From positions 85,965 through 149,964 of the forward strand of contig CAJTOK010000002.1 in NCBI GenBank assembly GCA_910577825.1: DNA of 64,000 nucleotides, in the 5' to 3' direction. The DNA comes from an uncultured Lachnospiraceae bacterium. GTDB taxonomy: Bacteria; Bacillota; Clostridia; Lachnospirales; Lachnospiraceae. Position numbers and translations under genes: made by a program. Under the pieces are notes generated by a model. That model was not told the DNA's origin, made no database searches, and saw nothing but the letters and a program-made list of their open reading frames with translations. Positions 7,627-16,884 of this stretch are shown one piece after another; the first letter of the stretch is position 1, and every line of letters begins with the position of its first letter.

Positions 7627-9018
7627 ATGTTAAAAATAAAATCCCGTAAAAAAACGGGATTAAATATTATTATTGTTGGCTGTGGAAAGGTCGGGGCTAC
7701 CCTTACAGAACAACTTTCAAAAGAAAGCCATGATATTACACTTATTGACAAAAACTCACAGAAAATACAGCACCTTGCCAATACATATGATGTTATGGGG
7801 CTTGCTGGTAATGGCGCAAGTTATAAGGTACAGATGGAAGCAGGAATTGAAGAGGCAGACCTTTTAATTGCTGTAACTGATTCTGACGAATTAAACCTTT
7901 TATGCTGTACTGTTGCCAAGCGTGTAGGCAACTGTGCTGCGATTGCACGTGTCCGCACTCCTGATTACAGTGAGGAAAGTACTTATTTAAGGGAGAAGCT
8001 GGGACTTGCCATGATTATTAATCCTGAGCTTGCCGCTGCACATGAAGCTGCACGCCTTCTTTACCTGCCTACAGCACTAGAAGTAAATCCTTTTGCACAT
8101 GGCCGTGTAGAATTAATTAAATTTAAACTTCCAGAAAATAATATACTGGCAGGCCAGACAATAGTAAACCTTGGCAAAAAAGGTGTTTCACAGAATGTAC
8201 TGTTCTGTGCAGTAGAACGTGATGGTGAAATAATTATCCCTTCCGGCGTGTTTACATTTGCTGCGGGTGATATAGTTTCCTTTGTGTCATCACGCCGTGA
8301 TGCAAGAAATTTCCTTGCTAAAATTGGCTTTGCCACAAAACAGGTTAATAATACAATGATTATCGGTGGCGGCAAGGCTGCATATTACCTGGCTAAACAG
8401 CTTCTTTTAATGGGCATTGATGTTAAAATTATAGAAAACAGCCTTGAACGCTGCGAAGAACTTAACGCACTGCTTCCCAAAGCAATTATTATAAATGGTG
8501 ACGGGACTAATGAGGAGTTATTAAATGAAGAGGGAATACAAAATATAGAATCATTTGTACCCCTTACAGGGATTGATGAAGAAAATATTTTCCTTACACT
8601 TTATGCAAGGGAAGTTTCTAATGCAAAAGTTATTACAAAAATTAACCGTATTAACTTTAAGAATGTTATCAGCCATCTTGATTTAGGCAGTGTTATATAC
8701 CCTAAATATATAACTGCCGAAGCAATACTTGCATATGTACGGGCAAAAACTGCATCTATAGAAAGCAATGTTGAAACCCTTTACCATATGTTTGATTCAC
8801 GTGTGGAGGCGCTTGAATTTCTGGTAAAGGATGACCCTGAAGTAACGAATATCCCTATTATGGATATGAACCTTAAGAAAAACCTGCTGTTATGCTGTAT
8901 CCAGAGAAACGGGCAGACAATAATACCATCAGGAACAGACAGGATAATGCCTGGCGATACTGTTATAATTGTTACTACACATACCGGTTTTGACAATATC
9001 CAGGATATTCTGGCATAG
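7627..9018 (+). CDS. trkA: Trk potassium uptake regulatory subunit TrkA
   Basis: A cytoplasmic NAD(H)-binding subunit of 463 residues that gates TrkH. It has two Rossmann RCK domains, starting IIVGCGKVGA and MIIGGGKAAYYL, each followed by a TrkA-C domain; the last one has IIPSGTDRIMPGD. I chose ATG 7627-7629 because AAAGAGG precedes it at good spacing. The frame is open upstream to 7510, but that part is the structured leader. trkH follows after 9 bases, so the two form an operon. Confidence 0.93.
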   Translation: MLKIKSRKKTGLNIIIVGCGKVGATLTEQLSKESHDITLIDKNSQKIQHLANTYDVMGLAGNGASYKVQMEAGIEEADLLIAVTDSDELNLLCCTVAKRVGNCAAIARVRTPDYSEESTYLREKLGLAMIINPELAAAHEAARLLYLPTALEVNPFAHGRVELIKFKLPENNILAGQTIVNLGKKGVSQNVLFCAVERDGEIIIPSGVFTFAAGDIVSFVSSRRDARNFLAKIGFATKQVNNTMIIGGGKAAYYLAKQLLLMGIDVKIIENSLERCEELNALLPKAIIINGDGTNEELLNEEGIQNIESFVPLTGIDEENIFLTLYAREVSNAKVITKINRINFKNVISHLDLGSVIYPKYITAEAILAYVRAKTASIESNVETLYHMFDSRVEALEFLVKDDPEVTNIPIMDMNLKKNLLLCCIQRNGQTIIPSGTDRIMPGDTVIIVTTHTGFDNIQDILA

Positions 9019-9027
9019 GAGGCATCA

Positions 9028-10500
9028 ATGAATAATTCTATAATCAGGTATATTTTAGGATATGTACTTAAAATTGAAACCATACTGCTCCTTTTTCCAT
9101 GTACCGTTGCAGTTATTTATAAAGAAAATGAGGGAGTTTATTTTTTAATTACTGCATGTATATGCGGAATACTTGGCGTGCTGCTTACTCTTAAAAAGCC
9201 GGCAAGTTTTATATTTTATTTAAAAGAAGGAAGTGCTGCCACTGCATTAAGCTGGATTGTAATAAGCCTGTTTGGTGCTCTGCCTTTCTGGCTTTCTGGT
9301 GAAATACCATTATTTACAGATGCACTTTTTGAAACTGTTTCAGGTTTTACTACAACAGGTGCTTCTATTTTAAATGATGTTGAAGCATTGTCTTACTGCA
9401 GTTTATTCTGGCGTAGTTTTACACACTGGATTGGCGGCATGGGGGTACTTGTTTTCCTGCTTGCAGTTATTCCATTAAGCGGCGGGTCACAGATTAACCT
9501 TATGCGTGCAGAAAGCCCGGGGCCTTCTGTTGGAAAGCTTGTACCCAAAATTAAAACCACTGCACGCCTGTTATATATTATTTATTTTGGCATGACAATA
9601 CTGCAGATTATATTTATGCTTGCCGGGGGTACAAGTTTATTTGATACCCTTACAATTACATTTGGTACAGCAGGTACAGGTGGTTTTGGCGTCAAAAATG
9701 ACAGTATAGGCGGATATTCACCATATATACAATGGGTTGTGGCAATTTTTATGATTCTGTTCGGGATAAATTTTAATGTTTATTATTTGCTTATTTACCG
9801 TAAATGGAGAAAAGCACTAAGCATAGAAGAAGTCCACACATATTTTATGATAATAATTATATCAGTTACAATTATTTTCTTAAATATTGCAAAAACTGCC
9901 GGCTCTGCAGCAGATGCCCTGCGCCACTCATTTTTCCAGGTTTCTACATTGATTACCTCGACGGGTTTTTCAACTACTGACTATGACCTGTGGCCGCAGA
10001 CTGCCAAAACTGTACTTATACTTATTATGTTTATAGGCGCATGTGCTGGAAGCACTGGCGGGGGGATTAAAGTATCACGTATTATTATTTTGGTAAAATC
10101 CATAAAAAAAGAACTGGGTTCTTATATCCATCCAAAAAGCATACAGAAAATAAAGATGGATGGAAAACCAGTTGAACATGAGATTTTACGTGCAACAAAT
10201 GTTTACTTTGTTGCATTTACTGTTATATTTGCATTATCTGTACTGGCTGTTTCACTTGACAATAAAGATTTTACCTCAAATTTTACCGCAGTTCTTGCAA
10301 CTATGAATAATATGGGGCCAGGTCTGGCAGAAGCCGGGCCTGCACAGAATTTTTCAAGCTTTGGTACTTTTTCCAAAATTGTATTAATGTTTGATATGCT
10401 TGCAGGCCGCCTGGAACTGTTCCCCTTATTAATACTTTTCCACCCTGGCATATGGAAGGAGCTATTTACCAGAATAAGAAAGAAACTGCATAAAAAATAA
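9028..10500 (+). CDS. trkH: Potassium uptake protein TrkH
   Basis: This 490-residue integral membrane protein forms the K+ pathway of the Trk/Ktr system. Four pore-loop selectivity segments with their key glycines are visible: SGFTTTGAS, GTAGTGGFG, ITSTGFSTTD and NNMGPGL. They sit between paired membrane helices, as in the SKT superfamily. It is translated from an AGGAGGC-type site just after trkA and ends before a strong bidirectional terminator. Confidence 0.94.
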   Translation: MNNSIIRYILGYVLKIETILLLFPCTVAVIYKENEGVYFLITACICGILGVLLTLKKPASFIFYLKEGSAATALSWIVISLFGALPFWLSGEIPLFTDALFETVSGFTTTGASILNDVEALSYCSLFWRSFTHWIGGMGVLVFLLAVIPLSGGSQINLMRAESPGPSVGKLVPKIKTTARLLYIIYFGMTILQIIFMLAGGTSLFDTLTITFGTAGTGGFGVKNDSIGGYSPYIQWVVAIFMILFGINFNVYYLLIYRKWRKALSIEEVHTYFMIIIISVTIIFLNIAKTAGSAADALRHSFFQVSTLITSTGFSTTDYDLWPQTAKTVLILIMFIGACAGSTGGGIKVSRIIILVKSIKKELGSYIHPKSIQKIKMDGKPVEHEILRATNVYFVAFTVIFALSVLAVSLDNKDFTSNFTAVLATMNNMGPGLAEAGPAQNFSSFGTFSKIVLMFDMLAGRLELFPLLILFHPGIWKELFTRIRKKLHKK

Positions 10501-10504
10501 TAAA

Positions 10505-10562
10505 ATAACTAAACCAGATACCTTGCAGCTTTTGCATGGCATCTGGCTTAGTTATATTTTTT
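10505..10562. terminator. Bidirectional terminator between trkH and the anti-sigma gene
   Basis: ATAACTAAACCAGAT pairs with ATCTGGCTTAGTTAT (one mismatch) around a 21-base loop, followed by a T-run on the plus strand. It lies between convergent genes. Confidence 0.75.
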
Positions 10563-10569
10563 ACAGGTT

Positions 10570-11364
10570 TTATTTATTATCCCCAAAAAACCCCAAAAGT
10601 TTCTTTACCTGTTCCTTTGTAGCTGTAGCGTCCCCGTTTTTAATACTTTTTCCATTATTAAAACTCATCTTGAATAATATATTTTCTTCACTAAAATATA
10701 CTACATCATAATCATAACTATCAGAATCTTTTATAAAACAGGCATTTTTTCCATTTCCATATTTATATTTTTCTATTCTTTCATCATTAAGTTCACCAAA
10801 CCCCCAGCTGTCCTGGTTAAATCCTTTAGTGGTATACATTCCATTTACATTATATGACGCACCATCGTAGATAATCTGTGCATTTATATGGCCACAGCAT
10901 TGTTCTGGGACTATCTGGACTGAAATTTCTTTGTACTCCACCTTATCTGCACAAGGTAAAACTATATTTGTAACCCTGTTCATATCCTTATAAGAATTAA
11001 AATTCTGGTAATAAGAATATGGGGGTTCTGGTTTGCCATCCAGGCCAGAAACTATTTTTGTACCTGCATCTTTAATAAAACCTTCTATATCCATTGGAAC
11101 AGCCTTTATTTCCCCAAATTCCATTTTCCCGCCGCCAGCAGATAATGTAAACCTGCCTATTATGGATTCAGCAAAACTAATTATCTTTTCATGCTGCACT
11201 GCCCCGCCAATTATACATATAAAAGCCATTACAGCAAAAACTGTTTTCCAGGCAGCATAAGGCCTGTATTTCTTTTTAGGAATGCTTTCTATTGCCTTGC
11301 TTGTAAGGCCTGGTGTCTTTTTTAATAAATCCATCTCCTGTTTATAACTTTCTTTAAAATTCAT
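10570..11364 (-). CDS. Probable membrane anti-sigma factor
   Basis: A 264-residue protein with a short cytoplasmic N-terminus (about 1-36), one membrane helix (AAWKTVFAVMAFICIIGGAV, about 37-56) and an extracellular domain of about 200 residues. It overlaps the ECF sigma gene by 11 bases. A single-pass protein translationally coupled to an ECF sigma factor is the usual form of an anti-sigma factor. I recognise no zinc-binding ZAS motif and no named domain, so the role rests on gene context. Confidence 0.65.
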   Translation of the reverse strand: MNFKESYKQEMDLLKKTPGLTSKAIESIPKKKYRPYAAWKTVFAVMAFICIIGGAVQHEKIISFAESIIGRFTLSAGGGKMEFGEIKAVPMDIEGFIKDAGTKIVSGLDGKPEPPYSYYQNFNSYKDMNRVTNIVLPCADKVEYKEISVQIVPEQCCGHINAQIIYDGASYNVNGMYTTKGFNQDSWGFGELNDERIEKYKYGNGKNACFIKDSDSYDYDVVYFSEENILFKMSFNNGKSIKNGDATATKEQVKKLLGFFGDNK

Positions 11365-11905
11365 AATTATCCCCGCCTTTCCCCAATATCTTTCTTAACT
11401 TGTCCCTTCCCCTTGATAACCTGCTGGCAACAGTATTTTCTTTTATATCTAATATTTGCGCAATTTCTTTTATACTGTATTCCTCATAATAAAACAAATG
11501 TAAAACGGCACTGTATTTGCCTGGCAGCTGCTGCATACACTCCGTAAGATAGCCTGCCGCCTGTTCCTCCTTCTCCTCCATCTGCTCTGTAACCATCTGG
11601 TTATCAACCGTTACTTTCCGGTACCACGCAGACTTCCAGAAATCCTTACAACAGTCTATAGTTGCCCTAAGAAGCCATGCTTTTAAATGTTCTTCATTCT
11701 CTATCCTTGGCTTCAGGCGCAAAAGTTTAATACAGACCTCCTGGTAAATATCATCTGCTTTATCCCTGCTTTTTAACTGGATATATGCTGCACGGTAAAT
11801 GGTGTCCCCATACTTTTCTAAAATCCTTTCTATTTCTACATGGCTGTAAATATACGTTTCCCCTCCTTCCACTTTACTGTTCTCTGCATAACTATAAATA
11901 TACAT
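11354..11905 (-). CDS. ECF-type RNA polymerase sigma factor
   Basis: This 183-residue sigma-70 family ECF factor has region 2 (SRDKADDIYQEVCIKLLRL, with EEHLKAWLLRATIDCCKDFW) and region 4 (KYSAVLHLFYYEEYSIKEIAQIL, ENTVASRLSRGRDKLRK). It should redirect RNA polymerase to stress-type promoters when released from its membrane partner. The ATG at 11905 has GGGAGG ten bases upstream. A promoter resembling the family target motif lies just upstream and suggests autoregulation. Confidence 0.9.
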   Translation of the reverse strand: MYIYSYAENSKVEGGETYIYSHVEIERILEKYGDTIYRAAYIQLKSRDKADDIYQEVCIKLLRLKPRIENEEHLKAWLLRATIDCCKDFWKSAWYRKVTVDNQMVTEQMEEKEEQAAGYLTECMQQLPGKYSAVLHLFYYEEYSIKEIAQILDIKENTVASRLSRGRDKLRKILGKGGDNYEF

Positions 11906-11933
11906 TTCTATCCTGCCTCCCTTCTATACTATA

Positions 11934-11960
11934 TACGAAATAAAAGTGCAAAACCTTGCA
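11934..11960 (-). promoter_or_regulatory. Candidate ECF-type autoregulatory promoter
   Basis: Minus-strand TGCAAG (11955-11960) and CGTA (11934-11937) are 17 bases apart and close to the start of the sigma gene. Bacillus SigW-class promoters read TGAAAC-N16-CGTA, so this resembles an ECF promoter. Confidence 0.45.
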
Positions 11961-11990
11961 TTATAAATATAATTTTAATTTTTGTAAAAT

Positions 11991-12035
11991 AAAAAAGACG
12001 GCTCAATGGAAATTAACATTCCACAGAAACGTCTT
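11991..12035 (-). terminator. Intrinsic terminator of the isomerase/ATPase/DJ-1 operon
   Basis: On the minus strand AAGACG...CGTCTTTTTT encloses a second stem TGGAA/TTCCA and ends in a T-run, about 33 bases after the DJ-1-like gene. Confidence 0.75.
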
Positions 12036-12067
12036 ACTGGCTTATAATTTTTTAATAATGCCACAGA

Positions 12068-12667
12068 TTACATTTTAGGCATAGCTGCATTATAAAATCC
12101 AAGTTTATGGAAATTATACCATTCATTTATCTTTTCATCTGAAGCCACTTCCAGAACAGATAAAACTTCTTTTGCAAACTCAAGTGCAGCAGTACCATTA
12201 GCTGTAATAATATTTTTATCACTAACTGCCTGGTGCATAATATAATTTTTCCCGCCTGTATACGAAGTGCCTGCCCATTGTTTTAAATCTTCCAGGCTGT
12301 TGCTTGTATGCTTTACATCATTTAATACCCCTGTAGTTCCAAGAAAAGCAGAAGCATCACAAATGCCTCCCAGAACCTTTCCAGCTTTATAACATTTTTC
12401 TACAAGTGTCTTAACCTGTACTGCATCATCATTTCTCCATGCCATCCCGCCAATTAAAATTAAAGCCTCATAATCTTCCGGGACTGACTGCATATCATAA
12501 TCAGGTATTACACTAAAACCACCAATAGACTTTACACAATCTTTTGTTAATGACACTGTTTTAATTTCATAATTCCCTTTCCCAAGCATATAAATTGCAG
12601 ATGATAAATAAGCAGCTTCCCAGTCCGCATATTGTTCTAAAATAACAAATAAAATAGTTTTGTTCAT
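12068..12667 (-). CDS. DJ-1/PfpI-family protein
   Basis: A 199-residue class I glutamine-amidotransferase-like fold. The nucleophile elbow is GGICDASAFLG, with the reactive cysteine in ICDAS, and LILIGG lies before it. The family includes chaperones, glyoxalases and small-molecule hydrolases, so the exact reaction is unknown. It lies 15 bases downstream of the AAA-nuclease gene on the same strand and is the last gene before a terminator. Confidence 0.8.
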   Translation of the reverse strand: MNKTILFVILEQYADWEAAYLSSAIYMLGKGNYEIKTVSLTKDCVKSIGGFSVIPDYDMQSVPEDYEALILIGGMAWRNDDAVQVKTLVEKCYKAGKVLGGICDASAFLGTTGVLNDVKHTSNSLEDLKQWAGTSYTGGKNYIMHQAVSDKNIITANGTAALEFAKEVLSVLEVASDEKINEWYNFHKLGFYNAAMPKM

Positions 12668-12682
12668 ATTATTAATCCTTTC

Positions 12683-14395
12683 TTATTTTTCCTGTTCACA
12701 TATAATTTTACACTTTTTACGGCAGAAAGCAACACCAGAAATATAAATTGTTTCCATTCCATCTTTCTTTAAAATAGCCGTATAATCATTATCTTTAATC
12801 TGCTGTATGGCTTCATTACATGCCTGTACCAGTTTTTTATCCTGTTCCCCGCTTTTTTCCTTATCCTCTGCATACTTTAATTCAAATACCCAGCCTTTCT
12901 TTGCCTTTTCATCCTCCACAAGTATATCAGGGTATCCTGTACCTGATTCTATATTAGACCTTACATACCATAAATCATTAATGCTTAATGTCTGTAATAA
13001 AAAACCATGGTAAAAGTTTTCTTTTATGTCTTTCCTGTAGTACGTATCCCTTATACTAACCTGGCTGAATAAGAACCAGTTAATTAATTCTTCCATTTTT
13101 AAGGCATTGCCTTCTGCCACTGCCATGCAGAACTGTTCCCACTGTGTACTGCTTTTTACAACTTTTTCTTTATACAGGGGCAAAATCTGCTTTTCATAAA
13201 TTTTATATACTTCAAGGTTAGGTATAATAAGTGTATGGATATCTCCCAGAGGGGCGCAGGCATCTGTTAAATATCCTGTAGTATATAAAATACTCCATAA
13301 ATTAACCATTTCATTGCTGGTATCATTCAAGTCAGGATATGTTAATTCCTGTATTATTTCCTGTTTTATGCTGTCCCCGTGCACAAGGGCTTCTAACTGG
13401 CTTTTTGTCCTGCCGGAACCATTCTTTATAATATTTTTTACTATGCTATTGCCGCTGCTGTTTATCCAGTATGGCTTCATTGCAGCATTTTTATCATCAT
13501 ATAAACTTTTGCACTGGTTTATAATGTCCCACGGGCAGTAAACTTCTGTGCTGCCGAACCTGTAGCCATTATACCATTTCTTAAAAAGACTATATTTATC
13601 ACTAAGACCATAGTATTCCAGCATATCTCCCACTTCTTTATTAGTAAAGCCAAAATACTCTGAAAACTTATTATCAGAAACCGTCCTGACTTCAAAATTA
13701 TTCAGCCCTGTAAAGATGCTTTCCCTTGAAACCCTCAGGCACCCTGTTAAAACTGCAAGTTCAAGGTAATCATTAGTTTTAAGGGCTTTGCTAAATAAAA
13801 GGCGTATAAATGATACCATATCATCATAATAACCTTTCTGGTATGCCTTATCTAAAGGTACATCATACTCATCAATTATAATAATAATTTTTCTTCCATA
13901 ATATTTATATAGCATTTCTGATAATATAACCAGGCTTTCACTTTGTACATGTTCTGGCAGGTCCCATTCAAAAAAAGGCTTCAGGATTGATTTATCAACT
14001 TCAGAAAGCTTATTATCATATAATAAATACTGGTGTTTCCTCATTAACCTGTTAATAACTGCTGACATACCTTTCAGGGCATCATCATATGTTTTGCCAA
14101 TTATATCTTTTAAACTAATAGAAATTACAGGAAATTTTCCCTGGTACTTTCCACATAATTCCTTCTCTTTTGAAATTTCCAGCCCGTCAAAAAGTGAAAT
14201 ATCTGTATCTATCTGGAAAAATGTTTTTAACATATCCATATTTAAACTTTTACCAAAACGGCGCGGCCTGGTAAACAGTGTTACTGTAGTTCCTGAATTT
14301 AATAAATCCCTGATTAAACCTGTTTTATCTACGTAATAATAATTATTTTCAATAACTCTTGTAAAAAATTCTACCCCTACAGGTAATTTTTTCAT
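12683..14395 (-). CDS. AAA-ATPase-like / PD-(D/E)XK nuclease-like protein
   Basis: The 570-residue protein belongs to a family abundant in gut anaerobes (AAA-ATPase-like plus DUF1703). The N-terminus has YVDKTGLIRDLL and a P-loop-like RPRRFGKSLNMDML near residue 45; a Walker B-like IIIIDEYDVPLD follows. The C-terminus has a PD-(D/E)XK signature: GYPDILVED, then FELKYA. Such proteins are usually strain-variable and of unknown function, perhaps linked to mobile DNA. It starts right after the isomerase gene, apparently in one operon. Confidence 0.8.
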   Translation of the reverse strand: MKKLPVGVEFFTRVIENNYYYVDKTGLIRDLLNSGTTVTLFTRPRRFGKSLNMDMLKTFFQIDTDISLFDGLEISKEKELCGKYQGKFPVISISLKDIIGKTYDDALKGMSAVINRLMRKHQYLLYDNKLSEVDKSILKPFFEWDLPEHVQSESLVILSEMLYKYYGRKIIIIIDEYDVPLDKAYQKGYYDDMVSFIRLLFSKALKTNDYLELAVLTGCLRVSRESIFTGLNNFEVRTVSDNKFSEYFGFTNKEVGDMLEYYGLSDKYSLFKKWYNGYRFGSTEVYCPWDIINQCKSLYDDKNAAMKPYWINSSGNSIVKNIIKNGSGRTKSQLEALVHGDSIKQEIIQELTYPDLNDTSNEMVNLWSILYTTGYLTDACAPLGDIHTLIIPNLEVYKIYEKQILPLYKEKVVKSSTQWEQFCMAVAEGNALKMEELINWFLFSQVSIRDTYYRKDIKENFYHGFLLQTLSINDLWYVRSNIESGTGYPDILVEDEKAKKGWVFELKYAEDKEKSGEQDKKLVQACNEAIQQIKDNDYTAILKKDGMETIYISGVAFCRKKCKIICEQEK

Positions 14396-14398
14396 TGC

Positions 14399-15190
14399 TT
14401 ATCTATCCTTTAAATTCTCTCTTAGCCACAATACAGATTCTTTTAATGATTCTATTGTTTTCGTTTCAATTACACACCTGCAATTATGTTTTTTTGCAAT
14501 CCCTATACGTGATTTTAAATCTATTTCCCCTGTCTCTAATGCCATATGGTCTTTTGGGCCAGCAGAGTCATGTATATGGAAATGTTCCAGCTTATCTTCA
14601 TGCTGCATAATAAATTCTTCATCTATGTTCTTGCTGCTGTTACTATGCCCTATATCCCAGGTTAATGCAAATACACTGCTATCAAGAAGCATTTCAATAG
14701 CAGTCTTTTCATAATTCTTAAAACCATCTGTATTCTCTATACAGATTTTTATATTATCTCCGCCAGCAGACTCTTCACACAGGTTTTTAAATTTCTGGAA
14801 TTTCTTAATATAAATATCAAAATATTCTTCAAATAACTGTACTTTCCTGTCTGGCAACGTAAAATGTACACCATGGTTAATGTGCATATTAATAACAGGG
14901 ACATTTAATAATTTTGCTGCTTTTATTGTTCTTACAACCGTTTCCATATACGCATCTGCAATTCTTTTATTAAAATCTGCAATATTCAGGTTCTCATCTA
15001 AGTGTATTGTAAAATAAATACCTGCTGTTTCCGCCAGTTTCCTGAAATAATATGTATTTTCCAGATTTTCTGCCTGGTATCCAGGAAGATTCATATTTAA
15101 TTCAACAAAACTAAGGCCTGATTCTTTACATAAGGCAATATTATCATGTATATTTTTATTTTCAATTAATACTGGCATTCCAAAATCCAT
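14399..15190 (-). CDS. Sugar phosphate isomerase/epimerase-like TIM barrel protein
   Basis: A 263-residue xylose-isomerase-like TIM barrel (AP-endonuclease-2 superfamily). Probable metal ligands appear in NMHINHG, CIENTDGF, WDIGHSN and HFHIHD, typical of divalent-metal isomerases and epimerases. I chose ATG 15188-15190, preceded by AAAGGAA; the in-frame ATG at 15232 would fall at the transcription start of the promoter at 15240-15269. The substrate is unknown. It is the first gene of the operon with the AAA-nuclease and DJ-1-like genes. Confidence 0.75.
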   Translation of the reverse strand: MDFGMPVLIENKNIHDNIALCKESGLSFVELNMNLPGYQAENLENTYYFRKLAETAGIYFTIHLDENLNIADFNKRIADAYMETVVRTIKAAKLLNVPVINMHINHGVHFTLPDRKVQLFEEYFDIYIKKFQKFKNLCEESAGGDNIKICIENTDGFKNYEKTAIEMLLDSSVFALTWDIGHSNSSKNIDEEFIMQHEDKLEHFHIHDSAGPKDHMALETGEIDLKSRIGIAKKHNCRCVIETKTIESLKESVLWLRENLKDR

Positions 15191-15239
15191 ATATATTCCT
15201 TTCCATTCCTTCTGGAATAAATATTGCTTCATATAGAAA

Positions 15240-15269
15240 ATTATACAACAAATTGTACTCTTGTGGCAA
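15240..15269 (-). promoter_or_regulatory. Promoter of the isomerase operon
   Basis: Minus-strand TTGCCA (15264-15269) and TATAAT (15240-15245) have an 18-base spacer, about 50 bases upstream of the chosen isomerase start. Confidence 0.6.
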
Positions 15270-15314
15270 TATTTCTCTTATAATATAATCCATAAAAATC
15301 CCCCCTGGACATTT

Positions 15315-16232
15315 TTATAATTTTTTAAGGTAAATAAAAAATTCTGACCCTCTGCCTGGTTCTGATTTTACTTTTATATAGCCATTTTCCATTGATACAA
15401 TTTTCCTTGCAAGGTACAGCCCTATTCCTGTGCCTTCATTCTGTACTGTATCCTGGCTGCGGTAAAACCTTGTAAATATTGCTGCCTGTTCTTCTTCTCC
15501 AATTCCAATACCATTATCTTTAACTGCTATTGCAAGGAATATTTCAAAGCTTTTTACATATACATTTATCTTTCCGCCAGAAGGTGTATATTTTATAGCG
15601 TTATCCACAATATTTCCTATGGCTTCCCTTGTCCACTTTAAATCATATACTGCTTTTTCATTTGTAGTTTCTATGGACATATGGATATTTTTCTGTTCTG
15701 CCCTTCCATTATATGCCTCCTGTATATGCTCTAGTAATAATGATACTGGCTGCAAATGTGGATTTACATTAACTATGCCTGTTTCAAGATGTGATATTTT
15801 CACAAATAACTGCATAAGAAAGGACAGCCTGCCAGACTGGTTTAATATCTGCCTGGCAAGCTTTCTCTGTTCCTCATTATCTAATAACCCTTCCAGAAGC
15901 TGTGTATATAATATAATATTTGTAACAGGTGTTTTTGTCTGGTGGCTTATATCTGATACCATCTTTTGTATTTCTTCCCTCTCACTTTGAAGTTTCTTTT
16001 TTGATAAAGCATTTGATAAAAGAAAACGCACAAGTTTATTTTCAAGCCTTGATACCCTTTTTTCATCATAATGCTTATCTGTGAAATTTCCTGTAAATGC
16101 TTCATCAAGCATTTTTTCTATATTATCCAGTATATTTTTCACATAAAATGCCATTATTGTTATGGCAGTTACAGATATTAATACTGTAATACATGAAAAA
16201 ACAATAATTATTTTTAGTCCGTCCCTTTCCAT
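15315..16232 (-). CDS. Sensor histidine kinase of ABC module 2
   Basis: A 305-residue kinase with one clear N-terminal membrane helix (about 8-30) and a short linker. The H-box is DISHQTKTPVTN (His about residue 97). The HATPase domain has DNAIKYTPSGG, DNGIGIGEEE and EGTGIGLYLARK. It is the last gene of the second ATPase-permease-regulator-kinase module and overlaps its regulator gene by 19 bases. With no sensor loop, it probably monitors the neighbouring transporter, as in resistance modules for cell-envelope-active peptides. That role is inferred. Confidence 0.88.
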   Translation of the reverse strand: MERDGLKIIIVFSCITVLISVTAITIMAFYVKNILDNIEKMLDEAFTGNFTDKHYDEKRVSRLENKLVRFLLSNALSKKKLQSEREEIQKMVSDISHQTKTPVTNIILYTQLLEGLLDNEEQRKLARQILNQSGRLSFLMQLFVKISHLETGIVNVNPHLQPVSLLLEHIQEAYNGRAEQKNIHMSIETTNEKAVYDLKWTREAIGNIVDNAIKYTPSGGKINVYVKSFEIFLAIAVKDNGIGIGEEEQAAIFTRFYRSQDTVQNEGTGIGLYLARKIVSMENGYIKVKSEPGRGSEFFIYLKKL

Positions 16233-16870
16233 CTGTAACCTATCCCATAAACTGTTTCTATACAGCTGCTTCCAAGTTTTCCCCGGAGCCTTCCAACTGT
16301 TACTGTTAAAGTGTTTTCATCCACTGATTCTTCATTATCCCAGACTTTCATTATTATACTGTCCCTTTCCAGCACTTTTAATGGATTTTTTACAAAGAGA
16401 TACAGAAGTTCCTGTTCAGCCCTGCTAAGTTTCACTTCTGCATTGCCTGCAAAAAACTGGTGTCCGTCAAAGTCAAATAAAAACCTGCCTGACTGGTATC
16501 TTTTAAGCCCGTTTTTTCTCCTGGAAACTGCCTTTATCCTTGCTTTAAGTACATCAAGGTTAAATGGTTTTGTAATATAGTCATCTGCTCCTGCCCCAAG
16601 CCCCCTTATTTCGTCTTTATCAGTATCACATGCCGTCAGCATAATAACTGGTGTAACAGATTTCTGTTTAAATTCCATGCAGAAGGCTGCACCGTCACCA
16701 TCAGGCAGGTTTACGTCCAGAATAACCATGTCATAACTGCATGAGTTTAATATTTTGCCTGCCTTTTTTAACCTGTGGCATTCTTCTGCAATATAACCTT
16801 CTTTTTTAAGTGCCATAACAAGCCCCGCCGCCAGCACTGTATCATCTTCAACAATTAAAATCCTGTACAT
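16214..16870 (-). CDS. OmpR-family response regulator of ABC module 2
   Basis: This 218-residue regulator has a receiver domain (LIVEDDT; Asp in MVILDVNLPDGDG) and a winged helix ending in YGIGYRWKG. I chose ATG 16868-16870: GGGAG precedes it and MYRILIVEDD is the normal start. The longer open frame upstream lies inside the permease gene. It is placed 14 bases after the permease gene. It probably binds the 11-base-spaced TTGT direct repeats upstream of its own operon. Confidence 0.9.
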   Translation of the reverse strand: MYRILIVEDDTVLAAGLVMALKKEGYIAEECHRLKKAGKILNSCSYDMVILDVNLPDGDGAAFCMEFKQKSVTPVIMLTACDTDKDEIRGLGAGADDYITKPFNLDVLKARIKAVSRRKNGLKRYQSGRFLFDFDGHQFFAGNAEVKLSRAEQELLYLFVKNPLKVLERDSIIMKVWDNEESVDENTLTVTVGRLRGKLGSSCIETVYGIGYRWKGTD

Positions 16871-16884
16871 GTTTTCTCCCTGTT

